From positions 730,465 through 794,464 of the forward strand of contig BJOX01000014.1 of the NCBI GenBank assembly GCA_009731375.1: a DNA stretch of 64,000 bases, read 5' to 3'. The position numbers were made by a program, and so were the translations under genes. This DNA comes from Paulinella micropora (Eukaryota > Cercozoa > Imbricatea > Euglyphida). The notes beneath the pieces were generated by a model. It was not told the origin of the DNA, did not search any database, and saw only the letters and a program-made list of their open reading frames with translations. This document shows, one piece after another, positions 26,685 to 38,127 of the stretch (position 1 is its first letter; each line of letters begins with the position of its first letter).

Positions 26685-28289
26685 TTACTTGCGCGTAGTA
26701 CCTGGGGTGCGTGGTGTAGCGACAAGAGGGTACACATAACGCCATCGCGTACGTAAGCCGGGGATGAACCACCTAAATCCGCTGTCACCTCCAATTCGTA
26801 GACATGTTTCAGCGGCCTCGTAGTCCGAGATGTCGTCTAAAAAGTCGTCGATGAGGTCGTTCCGTACGAGTAGGGCAAAAGGCTTATGTCGGGCAAATAG
26901 GTGATGCGCGAAAGCTACAGTGTAGTTAGCGGGCGCAATGGCAATAGCTATGTCCCAATGGACTCGAGCATTGTGTCGTATCGGGTCTGCGCGGATGATG
27001 CGACAGGAGAGGGAACTAAGCTTCGCTTCCAATTCAGGGTTGGTGTCTTTGCTGGTTAGCCATAGGGTTGAGCCTGCTCTGGGTGGCGGAACGGACTTGA
27101 GGAGTTGAAGGATTTGGTCAGCTTCGTCGAGGGGGGACGAAGTGCTTACGTTGGTGCTGAGGACACGAGATGGATCATTCGTAAAAGAGCCTGAATTACC
27201 GAGGAGGTATTCATTCTTATTTCGGGGTCTTCGATTTATCCAAATCTTTTGGTCTACCTTAAAGCTGAGAATGTGCCATAACCACGGGGGCGGCCGGTGG
27301 TCGGTGACGATGGTGAATCCATGGGTACTAGCGTCGATGAAGTGGCGACACTGCTGAATTCCATACATGATACCGTAGGCTTCTCGTACATGGGTAGCCC
27401 AATGGAGCTGCGTGTCCTTGAACTTGAAAGAAAAGTAGTGGATAACCGGGGTGTTGCGGTCAAAACCAGTGTGAAGGGTGCCATACACACCGATGTGATC
27501 GATGTTCGTCCGAAGGCAGAGGCGATGAAATGATTCATACTTAGCAAGGACAGAAGGCGTAGTAAACTCGTTGCGGAGCTCCTTCCTACTTTTCCGCTCC
27601 TCCACGAAAGGGTAGGGTTGAACTGCCGATCGAGAGAGGGTGGGCTTAAACAGGTTCATCAAAGAGAATACAAGGTCAGAATAGTTAGAAATATGGACTT
27701 GGGGGAAGTTGGCCATACCAAGAATGGATTGCAAGTCGAACACATTTGAGGGATCAGCCATCCATGGGGTGCGGATCTGTGCTGCGTTGATAGCAAAATC
27801 GTGCTTGTAACGTATCTTACCAGGTATGATATATTCATGGTGTCGCAGAGGGGGTCGATGTACCGTTCTGTGAGAGTCGCAAGAATCCTTACTGAAGACT
27901 GGGCCATGAATTTGACTTATGTGTGCATGAAACTCGTTGGGAGCACAATGCGCACTTTGAAGGGTGGAGTCGGCGTAACTCCAGATACCGGCCTCGATGG
28001 CCTTCGTAGCATAGCTGGAAAGAGATGCGATCTCTGTCGGGGTCCGGGGTGGGACTATAGCGGCTATAGATCCGGTATGCGATTGAGGTCGAAAGGATAT
28101 GGCAGCATGTTGGGGGGCATCTGTCTTGTCCTTGAAACAGTGATCGAACTTACGGATGAAGGTCTCGAGTTGGTCCTGTTGGGATTCGCTGAGATTTGGG
28201 TTGATCATTCCAGGAGGGTACTTGGGATCCGCTGGCGCGAAGTCTTCGGTGGGAGAGTCTGGATGCGGGTCGAGCGGGCCAATCTCCAA
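26685..28289 (-). pseudogene. Defective reverse transcriptase / RNase H-like segment
   Basis: The 534-codon frame matches the flanks of a Ty3/gypsy-type reverse transcriptase. The start (LETFIRKFDHCFKD) and the entry to the fingers (AIEAGIWSYADSTLQSA) are followed almost at once by a segment aligning just after the catalytic loop (VFSKDSCDSH) and by the connection motif FDLQSILGMANF. About 80-100 residues of palm are gone and the YxDD position reads QIHG. In the RNase H part, near residue 261, the first catalytic aspartate position reads RTNID, while later E and D (REAYGI, TDHRP) remain. The last 180 residues (ending near RTRWRYVYPL) are unassigned. The frame is open although both activities should be lost. 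Confidence 0.7.
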
Positions 28290-28349
28290 AGAAGAAGGAT
28301 CAGGGGGTCTCAGTTGTCCAGAGTCTGGAGAGGGCTCCAGATTTGGTTG

Positions 28350-29057
28350 TCAGGCTTGACTTTGCGGGTTATCCAATCTCTGAATTGTGCTACTCCCAGG
28401 CCGAACGAGCATATGAAAATGACGACGTTGAGGGACGACCGAGGGCTGGGCCTGACTAGCGACGTGGCGACGCTCTCCCGACGCGTCCTTACTTGGAGCA
28501 GGACGTGTGAAGGCGTTCTGAGACTGAGCACGCTGGCGGCGAGCTCTGCGTCTGTTTCGTCGTCGTCGTTGTTTGGGCCGAGATTCGGAAGTCGTAAGGA
28601 TCACAGGCTGAAGGTCGGGTACCGTGGTTGGTACTGTAGCAGGCTCGAAGTCGAGGGTCTGCCTAAGCTGACCAAGATCCTTGTGTTCCGCGAGTCGTCT
28701 TGGTTGTTCGGCTCGCTGGTTTGGAGAGGCAGAATAACGAGGTGACGGGGGAGCCAAACCGCGTGTCGGGCACTCGGCTGGGCCTCCACATCGACACCAT
28801 TCAGGATGAGGGCTTTTACATTGGTAAACTGAATAGGCAAAGATGCCTATCGGGAGATCGTAGAAGAGCTTCTGATTACCAAGATGGGGCGTAAGAGTGA
28901 TTGGACAATCCGCAAAGCTTACATCATCACTTCTAGGAAGCGCCAGGAGGTCTGCGAAGGTCTGCCAAACGCGTCGTTTCTCCTTCAGGGGGAGTACTCC
29001 ATTGATAGCAGCAGAGCTGTTATACCTGGTAGCGTTCATAGAAAAAGGGATGACCAT
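28350..29057 (-). pseudogene. Unassigned element segment, same frame as RT-like segment
   Basis: A 235-codon frame in the same phase as 26685-28289, separated from it only by a TGA followed by open codons. It has a cysteine-rich patch (EWCRCGGPAEC) and a basic stretch (KQRRRRNRRRARRQR). Upstream it is continuous in frame, past one TAA, with 29244-30140. No domain is recognised. Confidence 0.5.
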
Positions 29058-29243
29058 ACCACATTTAGCAAAATAGTTGAGTTCATCAACAATCTGTGTG
29101 CGTAGCTGTCGATCCAGTGTAGGGTTGATTGCTGAGACACCGAATGCAGGTAAATGTGGTGGTGATGATGCGCGGTGGGTGGAGCCGCATGATGAGCCTT
29201 TACATGTGCACCAGCGAGCATGTGGTCCATGGCGGGTTGCGGC

Positions 29244-30140
29244 TTAGAAAGCAAAAACACCGTCTGGGAAGCCATGTGCTGTGGCGCCGTTGTCGAAATC
29301 GGGAAAATGCTGTGGGATTGCATTACCCATCAATGTACCTTCGTCGACTAGTGAAGTCACTCTTCTCCAAATGCCATGTTTCGTATCGGGCGAGGCGTTC
29401 CCGTGGATCGTCGCTGTGGCTGCGTTGCTGCTGCCGTGGGCGTGCGATTGAATGTAACCGCGGTGATGCCAGATGTTGACTCGTGTGAGGAGTTCGAAAC
29501 GGATGTCAGTGCGAAGGAGTGGGTTTATGTCGCGAAGGCGAAAATTACCAGGGAAAATCGAAAAAGGATGAAGTCGTTTGCCATGAGGTTCGATTTCATT
29601 GTCGTTGTTTGATGTTTGTTGTGAACGTCTCGTCATCGGGTGAGGTGGAGACGATGCAGCTGTCCGGGTAGTTTTCGAATGCAGTGATGAGTTGGTGGAT
29701 GATGGTGGCAGAGGGTTACCTTGTCGATCATCTTCCAAATCATCATCTTTGTCAAATGTCCTGTTGTTACTTGGCTTGCAGCTTGTAGCAGGCACAAGTC
29801 GAACCTGTTGGGCGCCACTTGGGGGTGGCGGTGCGGCCGATGTGTCAGGGTCAGTGGTCACTGGTGGTGAAGCCGAGGCCGCTGGTGGCTGCGCTGGGGC
29901 CGCTGGTGGTTGGACTGAGGCCGCTGGTGGTTGGACCAGAGTCGATGACTGCTGAGCTGAAGCTAGTGATGGTGGGTTCGAAGTATCCCATGGGTTGCTC
30001 CGTGAGGGGCCGGATGAGAAACTCGAAGAAGAACTCGAACTAGAACTCGATGAGGAACCAGAACTGGACTTGTCGTCCGGTTTCGCAGGAGAATCGTCTA
30101 TAATGACTGGGTTTTGTGCCGTATCCCCTTGCTCAGTCAC
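29244..30140 (-). pseudogene. Low-complexity Ser/Pro-rich element segment
   Basis: A 298-codon frame opening with an acidic segment and serine runs, then a Pro/Ala-rich stretch with repeated (QPPAA) units, then a better-ordered end (FRLRDINPLLRTDIRFELLTR). Its apparent start is GTG; the true start or frame shift from the preceding segment is unclear. Function unknown. Confidence 0.45.
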
Positions 30141-30327
30141 AACTCGCCGTTGGACTTCGAAGCCTGGTGAATGCGGTCAGTATAAGGAAAACCGATGTTA
30201 TAGTTGTCTCGGGTCATTTCTGGTGTGACTACTACGTAGTCCTCCGATGGTTCGTCGTTGATTAGAATTTCGTGCTCGAGATCTTGTTTGCTCATTCGCA
30301 GTTCTGTGTAAAATGAAAAAGAACATG

Positions 30328-31764
30328 TTACATCCGTTGTCCTTTGAGGTTTGTCCATCGACCATATCTGGTGTGGTCGTCTTCTGGGAAGGCATAATTG
30401 GGGTGTCCACGGCGTGTTTTCCATGGGCGGAAATGCCTCTGTTCGTGCGGAGATGGTTGGTTGCGTTTGAGCGGAACTCCATAGGGGTATCCACGAAGGC
30501 GCTTATCACGTGAATACGGATTGATGACGTCCGTCGAGCACGGATCAGTGTCGTGGGGGTGTTGAACCACATGAATTTCCCTACTAGATCGGCGTCCCGT
30601 TTCACTCGCAATGACCATGAAGAAGTACTGTGCCAAGTGCCAAGGGACGTGGTCGTAGCGCACCCAATAGAATCTACACGGGGATGATTCCAAGATAGCG
30701 TGGGTGGCATCTGGAGTGTTCCATTTGGGTGCTTGTTTGAGGTAATCTTCGAGCTCCGAGTCTTCGATAGAGACCTTGCCGTTGGACATTTCGACGTTGT
30801 TTGAATGTCCCATGAAGTGTTCCGTACTGAAAAACTTGTTCAGGAATGTCGAATCCTTTGCGTCCATGTAGTAAGCTGTAATGCTACAGTTGTCGAAGAA
30901 GCTGAGTGGGAGATCCACGACGCATTCGTACGAACGTTCCTGAATCGTGCCGTAATTCGACTCTATCGTGTCGAGATCATAAAAATGGTCCGTAACGACG
31001 ATTTTCAGCCAGATTGGGTCATTACATAGGAGGCGGTGGAAGTAGTGCTGTAGAGCGAAACAGCGTTCACGAGTTGGAAGTCGGAAGACACGACGTGTGT
31101 AGTGTGTCTTGTCGATTTGTGGGTCGAACGCCATGTGTCTCTTGTTGACTTCTTCCATACTGCACCATGGGAACAATAGTTGTCCTTCAAGAACGGCTGC
31201 CAAGGGGGTGGCATTGGGGTTCGCTCCCACAAGAAGGCCGAAGTATGAAGACCTATATCCCCACGGTCGAAGGGTTTGATCATAAGCCATGCCTTTTCTA
31301 AAGTAGTTTATGTCGCCGGTGGGTTCGACATTGGGGCCTACGATGGAAGAGGCGACAAGTTGGGCTGTATTTCTGCCGTTTTGTGGACAGAAATGAAATA
31401 TGGTAGCTGAAACATGATGCTTGTAGAGACTTGACATCATCGCAGCACCTTGTTGAATGTTAAGAATTCGATCCATCTCGTCCTGAGAAAGTCGACCCGA
31501 TTCGCGACGAGTCATCTTAGGAGCGGCTGGGTCACCTGCGCGGACCAGACACATGGCTTCAGTGTTGATGACTCCTACGGGTTCGTCAATGTCGGCGAGG
31601 AGGGCGAGGCCATGGGATGAGTCCTGAAAGGTGGAAGGATCCATTTTATGTGCAGAAAGGCGAGGAGGCCAGTAATACTGCATCAACTTGGTGGGGTGAT
31701 CTCGGTCAAAACCTTTTATAGCCGCATCGAATCGTCCGCTGTATGGGCAGGACCACTCCGTCAT
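30328..31764 (-). CDS. Unknown 478-residue protein of the LTR element
   Basis: A well-composed frame of 478 codons with ordinary globular composition, including ATIFHFCPQNGRN, WGYRSSYFGLLVGANPNAT, QHYFHRLLCNDPIWLKIVV and FYWVRYDHVPWHLAQYF. It resembles neither integrase, tyrosine recombinase nor envelope as far as I can see. Upstream the same frame is open past a TGA at about 31774, so it may be the middle of a longer polyprotein. It is the largest unexplained globular segment in the element. Confidence 0.55.
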   Translation of the reverse strand: MTEWSCPYSGRFDAAIKGFDRDHPTKLMQYYWPPRLSAHKMDPSTFQDSSHGLALLADIDEPVGVINTEAMCLVRAGDPAAPKMTRRESGRLSQDEMDRILNIQQGAAMMSSLYKHHVSATIFHFCPQNGRNTAQLVASSIVGPNVEPTGDINYFRKGMAYDQTLRPWGYRSSYFGLLVGANPNATPLAAVLEGQLLFPWCSMEEVNKRHMAFDPQIDKTHYTRRVFRLPTRERCFALQHYFHRLLCNDPIWLKIVVTDHFYDLDTIESNYGTIQERSYECVVDLPLSFFDNCSITAYYMDAKDSTFLNKFFSTEHFMGHSNNVEMSNGKVSIEDSELEDYLKQAPKWNTPDATHAILESSPCRFYWVRYDHVPWHLAQYFFMVIASETGRRSSREIHVVQHPHDTDPCSTDVINPYSRDKRLRGYPYGVPLKRNQPSPHEQRHFRPWKTRRGHPNYAFPEDDHTRYGRWTNLKGQRM

Positions 31765-31922
31765 CCCGTATCAATGCCGAGGCTCCGTGTGCACGTAAAT
31801 CTTGTTTTCACGCGTACGCAGTTGGTTCGAAGAGTCTGTAGCTGTCCTTGGAGCGAATGTCCGAGTCAGATGCGGTTTATCGGCAAGAAAATTGAAGTCT
31901 ACCTGTGGGATGAGCCAGTTTT

Positions 31923-32507
31923 CTATTGAAGAGAAAGTAGCGGATCTTCGGTAGTTGTCAGATAAAATGTGCCGGTTAAGGTTGGTGTGGCATCAAGCGG
32001 GTGGCGTTCTACGAGGGGGATCTCGTTAGATGCGACCGTGTTGTCAGGCCAAAGGCCCTGGTTAACAGTAAGGTGCTTGGGGATCCAGTATCCCAGGTGT
32101 CTGCAGCGAGGATGCGTACCAGGGGTCATGATCATCGCCATTGTTGGGAAATAGGTAGCGTAGATATCCCGAACAATGTAGAGTGCTGTGTCCATGCCTG
32201 GGGATCCCATATTGTGTCGAGCTTGTTTCCATAGCCGTTCGCCGGGTTCTTCCGAATGACGGGTGAAGCCTAAGAAGGGTGGGGGTGGCCACGTATCCAC
32301 TGCCACAAATCGTTCCCTTTGAGGGGATGGTGGTGTTGGCGGCTTTGGAGTCGATGCGTCTCGTTGTGCCAAAGTACGTGGGCTTCCCATAGCTTTACGG
32401 TCCCTCGCCGATGGGGTCCGGGTTTTGTAGGCACCAAGCGGGCTCAATGAAATCATTGCAGGAAAAGGATCTGTGTGTCGAGGTACAGAAGTCGGTGATG
32501 ATGCCAA
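31923..32507 (-). pseudogene. Unassigned element segment in a shifted frame
   Basis: A 194-codon frame, open upstream to about 32640 through a serine-rich run, in a different phase from its neighbours on both sides. The upstream serine run overlaps the end of the protease-like frame. A shift is needed to enter and another to leave it. No domain is recognised. Confidence 0.4.
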
Positions 32508-32631
32508 TATCGTCCTCGAAGTGTCGGCTGGGACAACTGGGCTGTTGAGCGAAGACGATGAGCTGCCAGCTGACGATGAACTAGATGACGATGAACTAGA
32601 TGCAGCCGATGAGGGTTGATCTAGTGTACCT

Positions 32632-34800
32632 TCAGATTCCTTGCTTAGTCCATGAAGTCGACGAGTAGCAGGTCTGTTGGAAGTCCTCGTGGGACGTAGT
32701 TGTAAAGATGCTGAAGGATGTCGAGAGCATGGTGTCTGTCCTCGTTCTCCGTCGGTGTCTTTGGCGGGTGATCCTAAAGGGCACAGCTGGGGCTGTAGCT
32801 GAAGGAGGGTTGTCCAATGCGCCTCGAAATTCTCGGATTGGGAGAGGTCCAGGGGCCGGTGGATGATGATGATGGGCCGCTGCAGGTGGTGCGGGCCGTG
32901 CGGGTACAGTGGGTGACAAAAATGTTGTCACTGGGTCCGCTAAAAACTGTGCCACTACGCGTTCAGCCTCGCTTGCGGTAGGTGATGACGATACAGCAGA
33001 TAGCAGCGGTGCTGGCCTGGAAAGCGATGGTAGCGGAGAAGCAGATGCTGAGTCGAAAGTGAGGGATCGATTAGTTGGACTACTCTTCGGGGTGGTTGAA
33101 GAGTCCGTTGCAGAAGCTTTTCCGTCCACACTGTCGTGCCTACGGTTTTGTTGCGTAAGGTGGCTTGCATCAAAATCCTGACTGGAGATAGGCTCCTGAT
33201 CGGGTGAAGCTGACTTGACGTCGCCTTCATTCGATCTGGAGGATGACTGTGTCTTCTGTCGCTTGAGAGCGGCTGCCTTTCTTCGTCGTCGGCGGGTCCG
33301 TCTTGCGATAGTTGACCTCGGTCTTTTGACAGCAGGGTGAGGGTGATAGTCTTCGGGAATTTCATCCTCGTCCTGATCGTCTTCTTCGTCGGCCTCTTCC
33401 TCGCTGGGTCGAAAGGTAGAGTCATTTTTATCTTCAATTTCGACTTCTTCGTCCTCCTCTTCGTCGTTCGTACTATCCTCTTGTCGCGCGGCTCGTCGTC
33501 GGTCTGACATGAAGAGGTTGACGGTACGGCCGTAAAGGTGAGATTGGGATGTCGAAAGAAGGTCGAATGAGCCTTCCGGTTGCGTGACAACACGTTTCTC
33601 GAAGATTTTCTCGAACGTAGAGATCGGATGTGCAGTTGCTTCAGACAGGGTTGTCGGGCTGAAATCGTAACTGATGGATGCCAGTTGGCGGATTCCCACT
33701 TGAAGTGGCGTACCGAAATGATGAAACTCGGTCTCGAAGACGATTCGTCGTGCCTTGGACTTCAGGGGAATGTAGTCAGTAGGCTTGATCCTCTGAGCCT
33801 CGTCAATAGACAAGTTGATCTGTGCAGCCACTTCGTTTGCAAAAAGCAAATCTATATTGTCGGGTAGGTGAGTCGACACGTATAGAGTGATTGCATGAAG
33901 CGGTGAAGTTGGGTTCGCCGAAACAAAGAGTTCGATACCATCGGTAAGTTCTGCATCGATGCCAACGGAAGATCGTGCTTCTACCGGGGGTAGCTTCCGC
34001 GTAGTAAAACCTCGTTGTTTAACCCATGACAAGCGAGCGACACCTTTGCAATTGCAGGCTGAATCCAAAGCGCAGGTAGTCTTCCCGATGACTTGGCGCT
34101 TAAGGGGGTGCTTGGTGACCCACACACATCCCGTAACCACTGTTGGGATTGTCGCAATCCGCAACAATGACGATGCCGATGGTGCTGGGGATAGCGTGCG
34201 GGAGCGGGTAGTCATATGGAATGCACGCGGGGCATTGCGGGCTGAGTCCGCAGATGACTTCCCATCGTCACGACCATGTTGTTGGCGAAGCTTACATTCT
34301 GCGAATGAAAGTTTGGGAAGTTGGCCCGCCTTTAGAAAGGTATTGTGTTCCTTACAGTATGAGCAAGGGATACCCGTAAAAGGTTTGCGTTTGGGTTGAT
34401 TCGACGGCCTGCTCGGTGGATCAGTCTTAGTCGTCGGCATGGATGTCTTCTTCGGAGGGATCACAACAGCGTTGGCTCCTGTAAGACGCGGCTGTTGTTT
34501 CTTCTTCGGAAGATCCTTGTTTGCCGTATGAGTAGTCTTTGCGCGCTTGGCATTGTGGGTTGAGACTTGTGGAGGTGCGGGCTGCGTCATTGTCATAGCT
34601 TCGGCTTTGCGCTTCTGTCGGGGAGGGCGGTTGGGGTTCGCGTTCTCCGAAACAGTTGTTTTCCGAGGCTGTTGACGTCGGCGACGGTCGCCACGGTCGG
34701 TTGGTTGACCGCGTCGGGCAAAGTCTCGTCTACTCCCGGATGGGTCATCGGTATCCGTGCGGATCGGGATCTCCATGTTCAGGAGGTATTCTTGCATCAC
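32632..34800 (-). pseudogene. Nucleocapsid-like and protease-like segment
   Basis: A 722-codon frame. A basic N-terminal part leads to a knuckle-like cluster near residue 147 (PCSYCKEHN, then a later Cys and His). Around residue 241 comes a retropepsin-like site, ALDSACNCKGVARL, where D-S-A stands in place of D-S/T-G, followed by a VSTHLPDNIDLLFANEVAAQ flap-to-end region typical of retroelement proteases. The remainder is acidic then Ser/Pro-rich. The frame continues from the capsid-like segment past a single TAG. Confidence 0.6.
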
Positions 34801-34821
34801 GTGGGGATCAAGAGTCCTGGC

Positions 34822-35565
34822 CTACGGGAGAAGATCATCCAGGTTGCGCGACCAGCCAGTACCAAAATTGAGCATGATTTGATCGGCTTGTTGGTTCCAT
34901 CGGTCGCGTTTCATTGGGGTCAGCATACGGCCCAAGTCTTCAATCTGGTTGGCGTCAATGACGATTACACCACTTAAGCTCGCCGCTTCGTAGTACGTAA
35001 TGCATCGATTGATATAAGCCAAGAGCTGTTCCTTCTTGAAACGCCGGAGATTGAGGGCTTGAAAGGCTGCTTTCCGCGTGTCAAGCTTGTCCAAACGGCC
35101 ATGGATGAGGTCGCGGGTGAACTGTAGCCAGATTAGGGAAAGTGAGCACCATACTTGCTGAACGGAGTCCGTGACGCGAACGAAGCGGGCCCAACAGGCG
35201 TCCATGAGAGCTATTGTGGATTTGTCTCCCCATGTGCGAACATTACCGATGGCGTGCATGATCATCCAGGCCAGTTGTATCGGTGTGTTAGCAACATGGT
35301 AGTTTATTGCCAGTTCTCGTGCGAGGGTAGCCTGGTCCTGTGTCGGGGCACCCATAGGGGTCGAAAGGATGAACATGAAGCGGCGTGCTGGTATACGTTG
35401 AGTATTCCGTAGCAGCATCTGCAGGTAGTATCCTGAGGTGGCGCCAGACGTATTGGAGCGAAGTGTTCGGCGAGGTGGCGACGAATGAGATGATGTCTCA
35501 TCGCCAGAGGAACTCGATGAAGTTGGGGGCGGGTGTTGTCCTTCTACAGGTGTCTCTACTCCCTT
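34822..35565 (-). pseudogene. Gag capsid-like segment
   Basis: The frame is open from just after the TGA at 35566 to a TAG at 34822. Its C-terminal part (FTRDLIHGRLDKLDTRKAAFQ, then LRRFKKEQLLAYINRCITYYEAA) has the alternating helices expected of a retrotransposon Gag capsid. It shares the frame of the segments on either side. The assignment is by pattern only. Confidence 0.5.
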
Positions 35566-37113
35566 TCAGTCTTCTGCTTGCGCTTGTTCTTCTTCCACTT
35601 GCACTTGTTCTTCTTCCGCTTGCACTGGTTCTTCTGACACTGGTTCTTGTTCCGGTGCTCCTGGACTGGGTACCGTCATGAGGGGAGGTGGAATTGAGCT
35701 CGAGCTTGAGCTTGAACTTGTATCCGAACTTGTGCTAGAACTTGTACTTGAGCTTGTACCAGAACTTATGCTAGAACTTGTACTTGAACTTGTACCAGAA
35801 CTTGTACTTGTGCTTCCCGTAGTCAGACTTGGAGGTGGCCGCGGCTGAAGTGGGGCGAACATCGATGTCGTCGGTGTTCCCATCTGGGAAAGCGTCGATC
35901 CCGAGGCGTACAAAGCTTGATCGTACATCTGATCAACGGTGGGTGTGCTAGGCCGTTGAGGAGATGAAAGGATCGTTCCAAGAAAACTCGGCATGGTTAA
36001 GGAACGGTTCACTGGCTCGCCTGTTCTACCGGTGAGTAGAGACGTTAGCGGCGGTAGCGGAGGACGTAACGGAGCAGGTGTTGCTGCGCGGGCAAGACGT
36101 CCAGTGCGTGAAAATGAAGCGTCCGGAGACATGAACGGCATGCTCGGTAGCGGGGGCATGAACGGTCGAACGTGTCGTGCCATTGCAGTTGTACCACTGG
36201 ATGACGCTGATGACGGCTGAATCACGGTCGACGAAGTCGGCGTAGATGCAGGAGTCATAGATGGTGCAGAAGTAGTGGGTGGAGCAGAAGCAGGAGCAAT
36301 AGATGGAGTAGGAGCAGTAGATGGAGTAGGAGCAGTAGAGGGTGCAGAAAGGCCTCCTAACGGTCGTAAAGCAGTAACACCGGTTGGATGTCCATAGGGT
36401 GCTGGGAGAGAACCGATGGTTGTGCCCATAGGAGCCGTAGGCGGTAGAGATCCCCTCAAACCAACAGTAGATGCAGCAGCAGGGTAGTAGTTATGAAAAA
36501 CCTCTACAGAAATGACAGTGCCAATGTCGTTCCAGAGCTTTTCTGCTGTAGCTAATGATCCAGCGGGTCCCAGGTATTGAACATAAGCATCGGCGTCGGT
36601 CCAATCAGGGTTACGGAGAAGATCTAAACTGGCTTGAGGAGCAATTGGGACCTGTGGTAGCCAGGTAGCTTTATCCCTGTGGTTCTTCCGAAGGATGTCA
36701 CGGTTGTCGCTCACATAACTGGTCAATAAATCATGGATGAATTGTACCGTTTGGGTGCGAGAAAGGTTGGTGTGGAGACGCGTAGTCTTGCCAGCTTTGA
36801 CTTCCTCCTGGAATTTCTTGTCCGTACGCAGGGTGTCTGGACGAGAGCCCAAGATGGGGTAGGGGTCCAAGCATCGTCGTTTGTGCTCGTTGTACTTCGA
36901 AACAGGATCATCGTGACGTGATTGGTTCCACATGTAGGCGTACCAGGAGCAGGCCAGGACGCAGTACAGTAGGTGGAGGATGCGAGGTGCAGTGGAAGAG
37001 GTGTTCTCCACTCTGTAGGTAGGCGATGACCCTAAAACGACAAAACCAGACACATACTGTGTTGGTTGACTGCATAGTGTGTACGAGGGTAGAGGAGGGA
37101 CACAAAAATGCAA
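35566..37113 (-). pseudogene. Gag-like N-terminal segment
   Basis: A 515-codon frame. Residues up to about 210 are structured; a long Pro/Ser/Thr-rich region with (APTPSTAPTPS) repeats follows, then a serine-threonine run and an E/Q-rich end (EEEQVQVEEEQAQ). It is followed in the same frame, after a single TGA, by the capsid-like segment. Only its position and composition suggest Gag. Confidence 0.45.
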
Positions 37114-37277
37114 CGGCAGGTGAATAGTCTGTCGAAATATATGTGGTTTTGGTTACCTCTGTCCGAGTACGTTGTTGTGCAGCAACTCTTGAAAGAGAGG
37201 GTCTTGCCAAATCGATCTGTCGACAGAACACACAAAACTCGGTGTGTGTAGTTTCCACTTGGAAGGAAAATTCGAAT

Positions 37278-38127
37278 TGTGAGTTTGTATACAACTCTTC
37301 AAAAGCGCAGGTACAACGAACTCTTAAAGAACACTATGGCTGCATTGACTTAACTGACTCTATGAGAGCAGGTGAAATACCAGTAAATATCAGAACGGTC
37401 AACTTCGTTTATTACGTAATTTCGAACTCGGTTGCAGGCTTGGGTTGCAACTTACGATCAGTGTTGAAACGTAGATTGTGGCGCAGGTTGGTCTCCAGTT
37501 CTCAAACGGATAGAATTGTCTAAACTCGAGTTAACAGTAACCTAACGGGTGGGGTTGGGTTGTCTGACTTGAAATATCCAAAATGCTTTGGGTTTGCAAA
37601 GTCAAAATGACTGGAACGGAGGTGAGACAGTTAAATATTGTGTTCTTCCCGGTTTGGTTTCCTCCGTAATTTACCGTCACATGCGTGTTGCGGTGAATTT
37701 GGGGGAAAAGATGATATGGGGGGAAAAAAGGCAATAGTTAATCTTTTCTAAATAAATCTTTGACTTAATCGTTTGGAATCATTTCTGAACGGAATCGAAA
37801 ACTAGTTAGTGAAGTCGAAACGTCGTGCAGAGGAGAATCTAACGAGCCGGTCAAAAACGGTGAATTGTCAACGGTGTGTGTTTTGGCCGGTCGTTAAGGT
37901 GCTCAGTCTGATAGCTCCCCCCCCCAGACCTAACGGTTGAGTTGAGTTGCGTACAGAATGAGTGACTAAACGAACGAAGTATGATGTTTCCGTTAAAAAA
38001 ATATCTAAAGGGAAAAGAGAAATGGGTGAGTCTCTTAAACCTATTGAGTGAATAAAAAGATTGATGCGTCGGTGATGTTGCGCGATGCAGATGATGATCA
38101 GCCGGGGCCGGATATTCATGATTCGCA
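37278..38127 (-). repeat. LTR, right copy (5' LTR by coding sense)
   Basis: The second 850-bp copy, offset by 11,837 bases from the first. It ends at ATTCGCA directly against a ten-N gap (38128-38137), so continuation of the repeat beyond it cannot be excluded. Confidence 0.85.

Larger units (their letters stand above)
25441..38127 (-). mobile_element. 12.7-kb LTR retroelement, young but coding-defective
   Basis: Two direct repeats (25441-26290 and 37278-38127) bound an interior whose reading frames are all on the minus strand. Repeats start TG and end CA. By eye they differ at one base in 850, so insertion was recent. In minus-strand order the interior encodes Gag-like, capsid-like, zinc-knuckle plus protease-like, several unknown and RT/RNase H-like segments. 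Successive frames are separated mainly by single stops, the RT core is missing and I found no integrase. The element must therefore have moved using proteins made elsewhere. The right end abuts a ten-N gap, so the full LTR length and target duplication cannot be checked. I saw no convincing primer-binding site or polypurine tract, which leaves orientation dependent on the coding strand. Confidence 0.75.

Noticed and set aside
27000-27200. Methyltransferase-like motif at the end of the RT-like frame
   Set aside because: The hint (IAIAPANYTV followed by PFALLVR) is too weak without an alignment.
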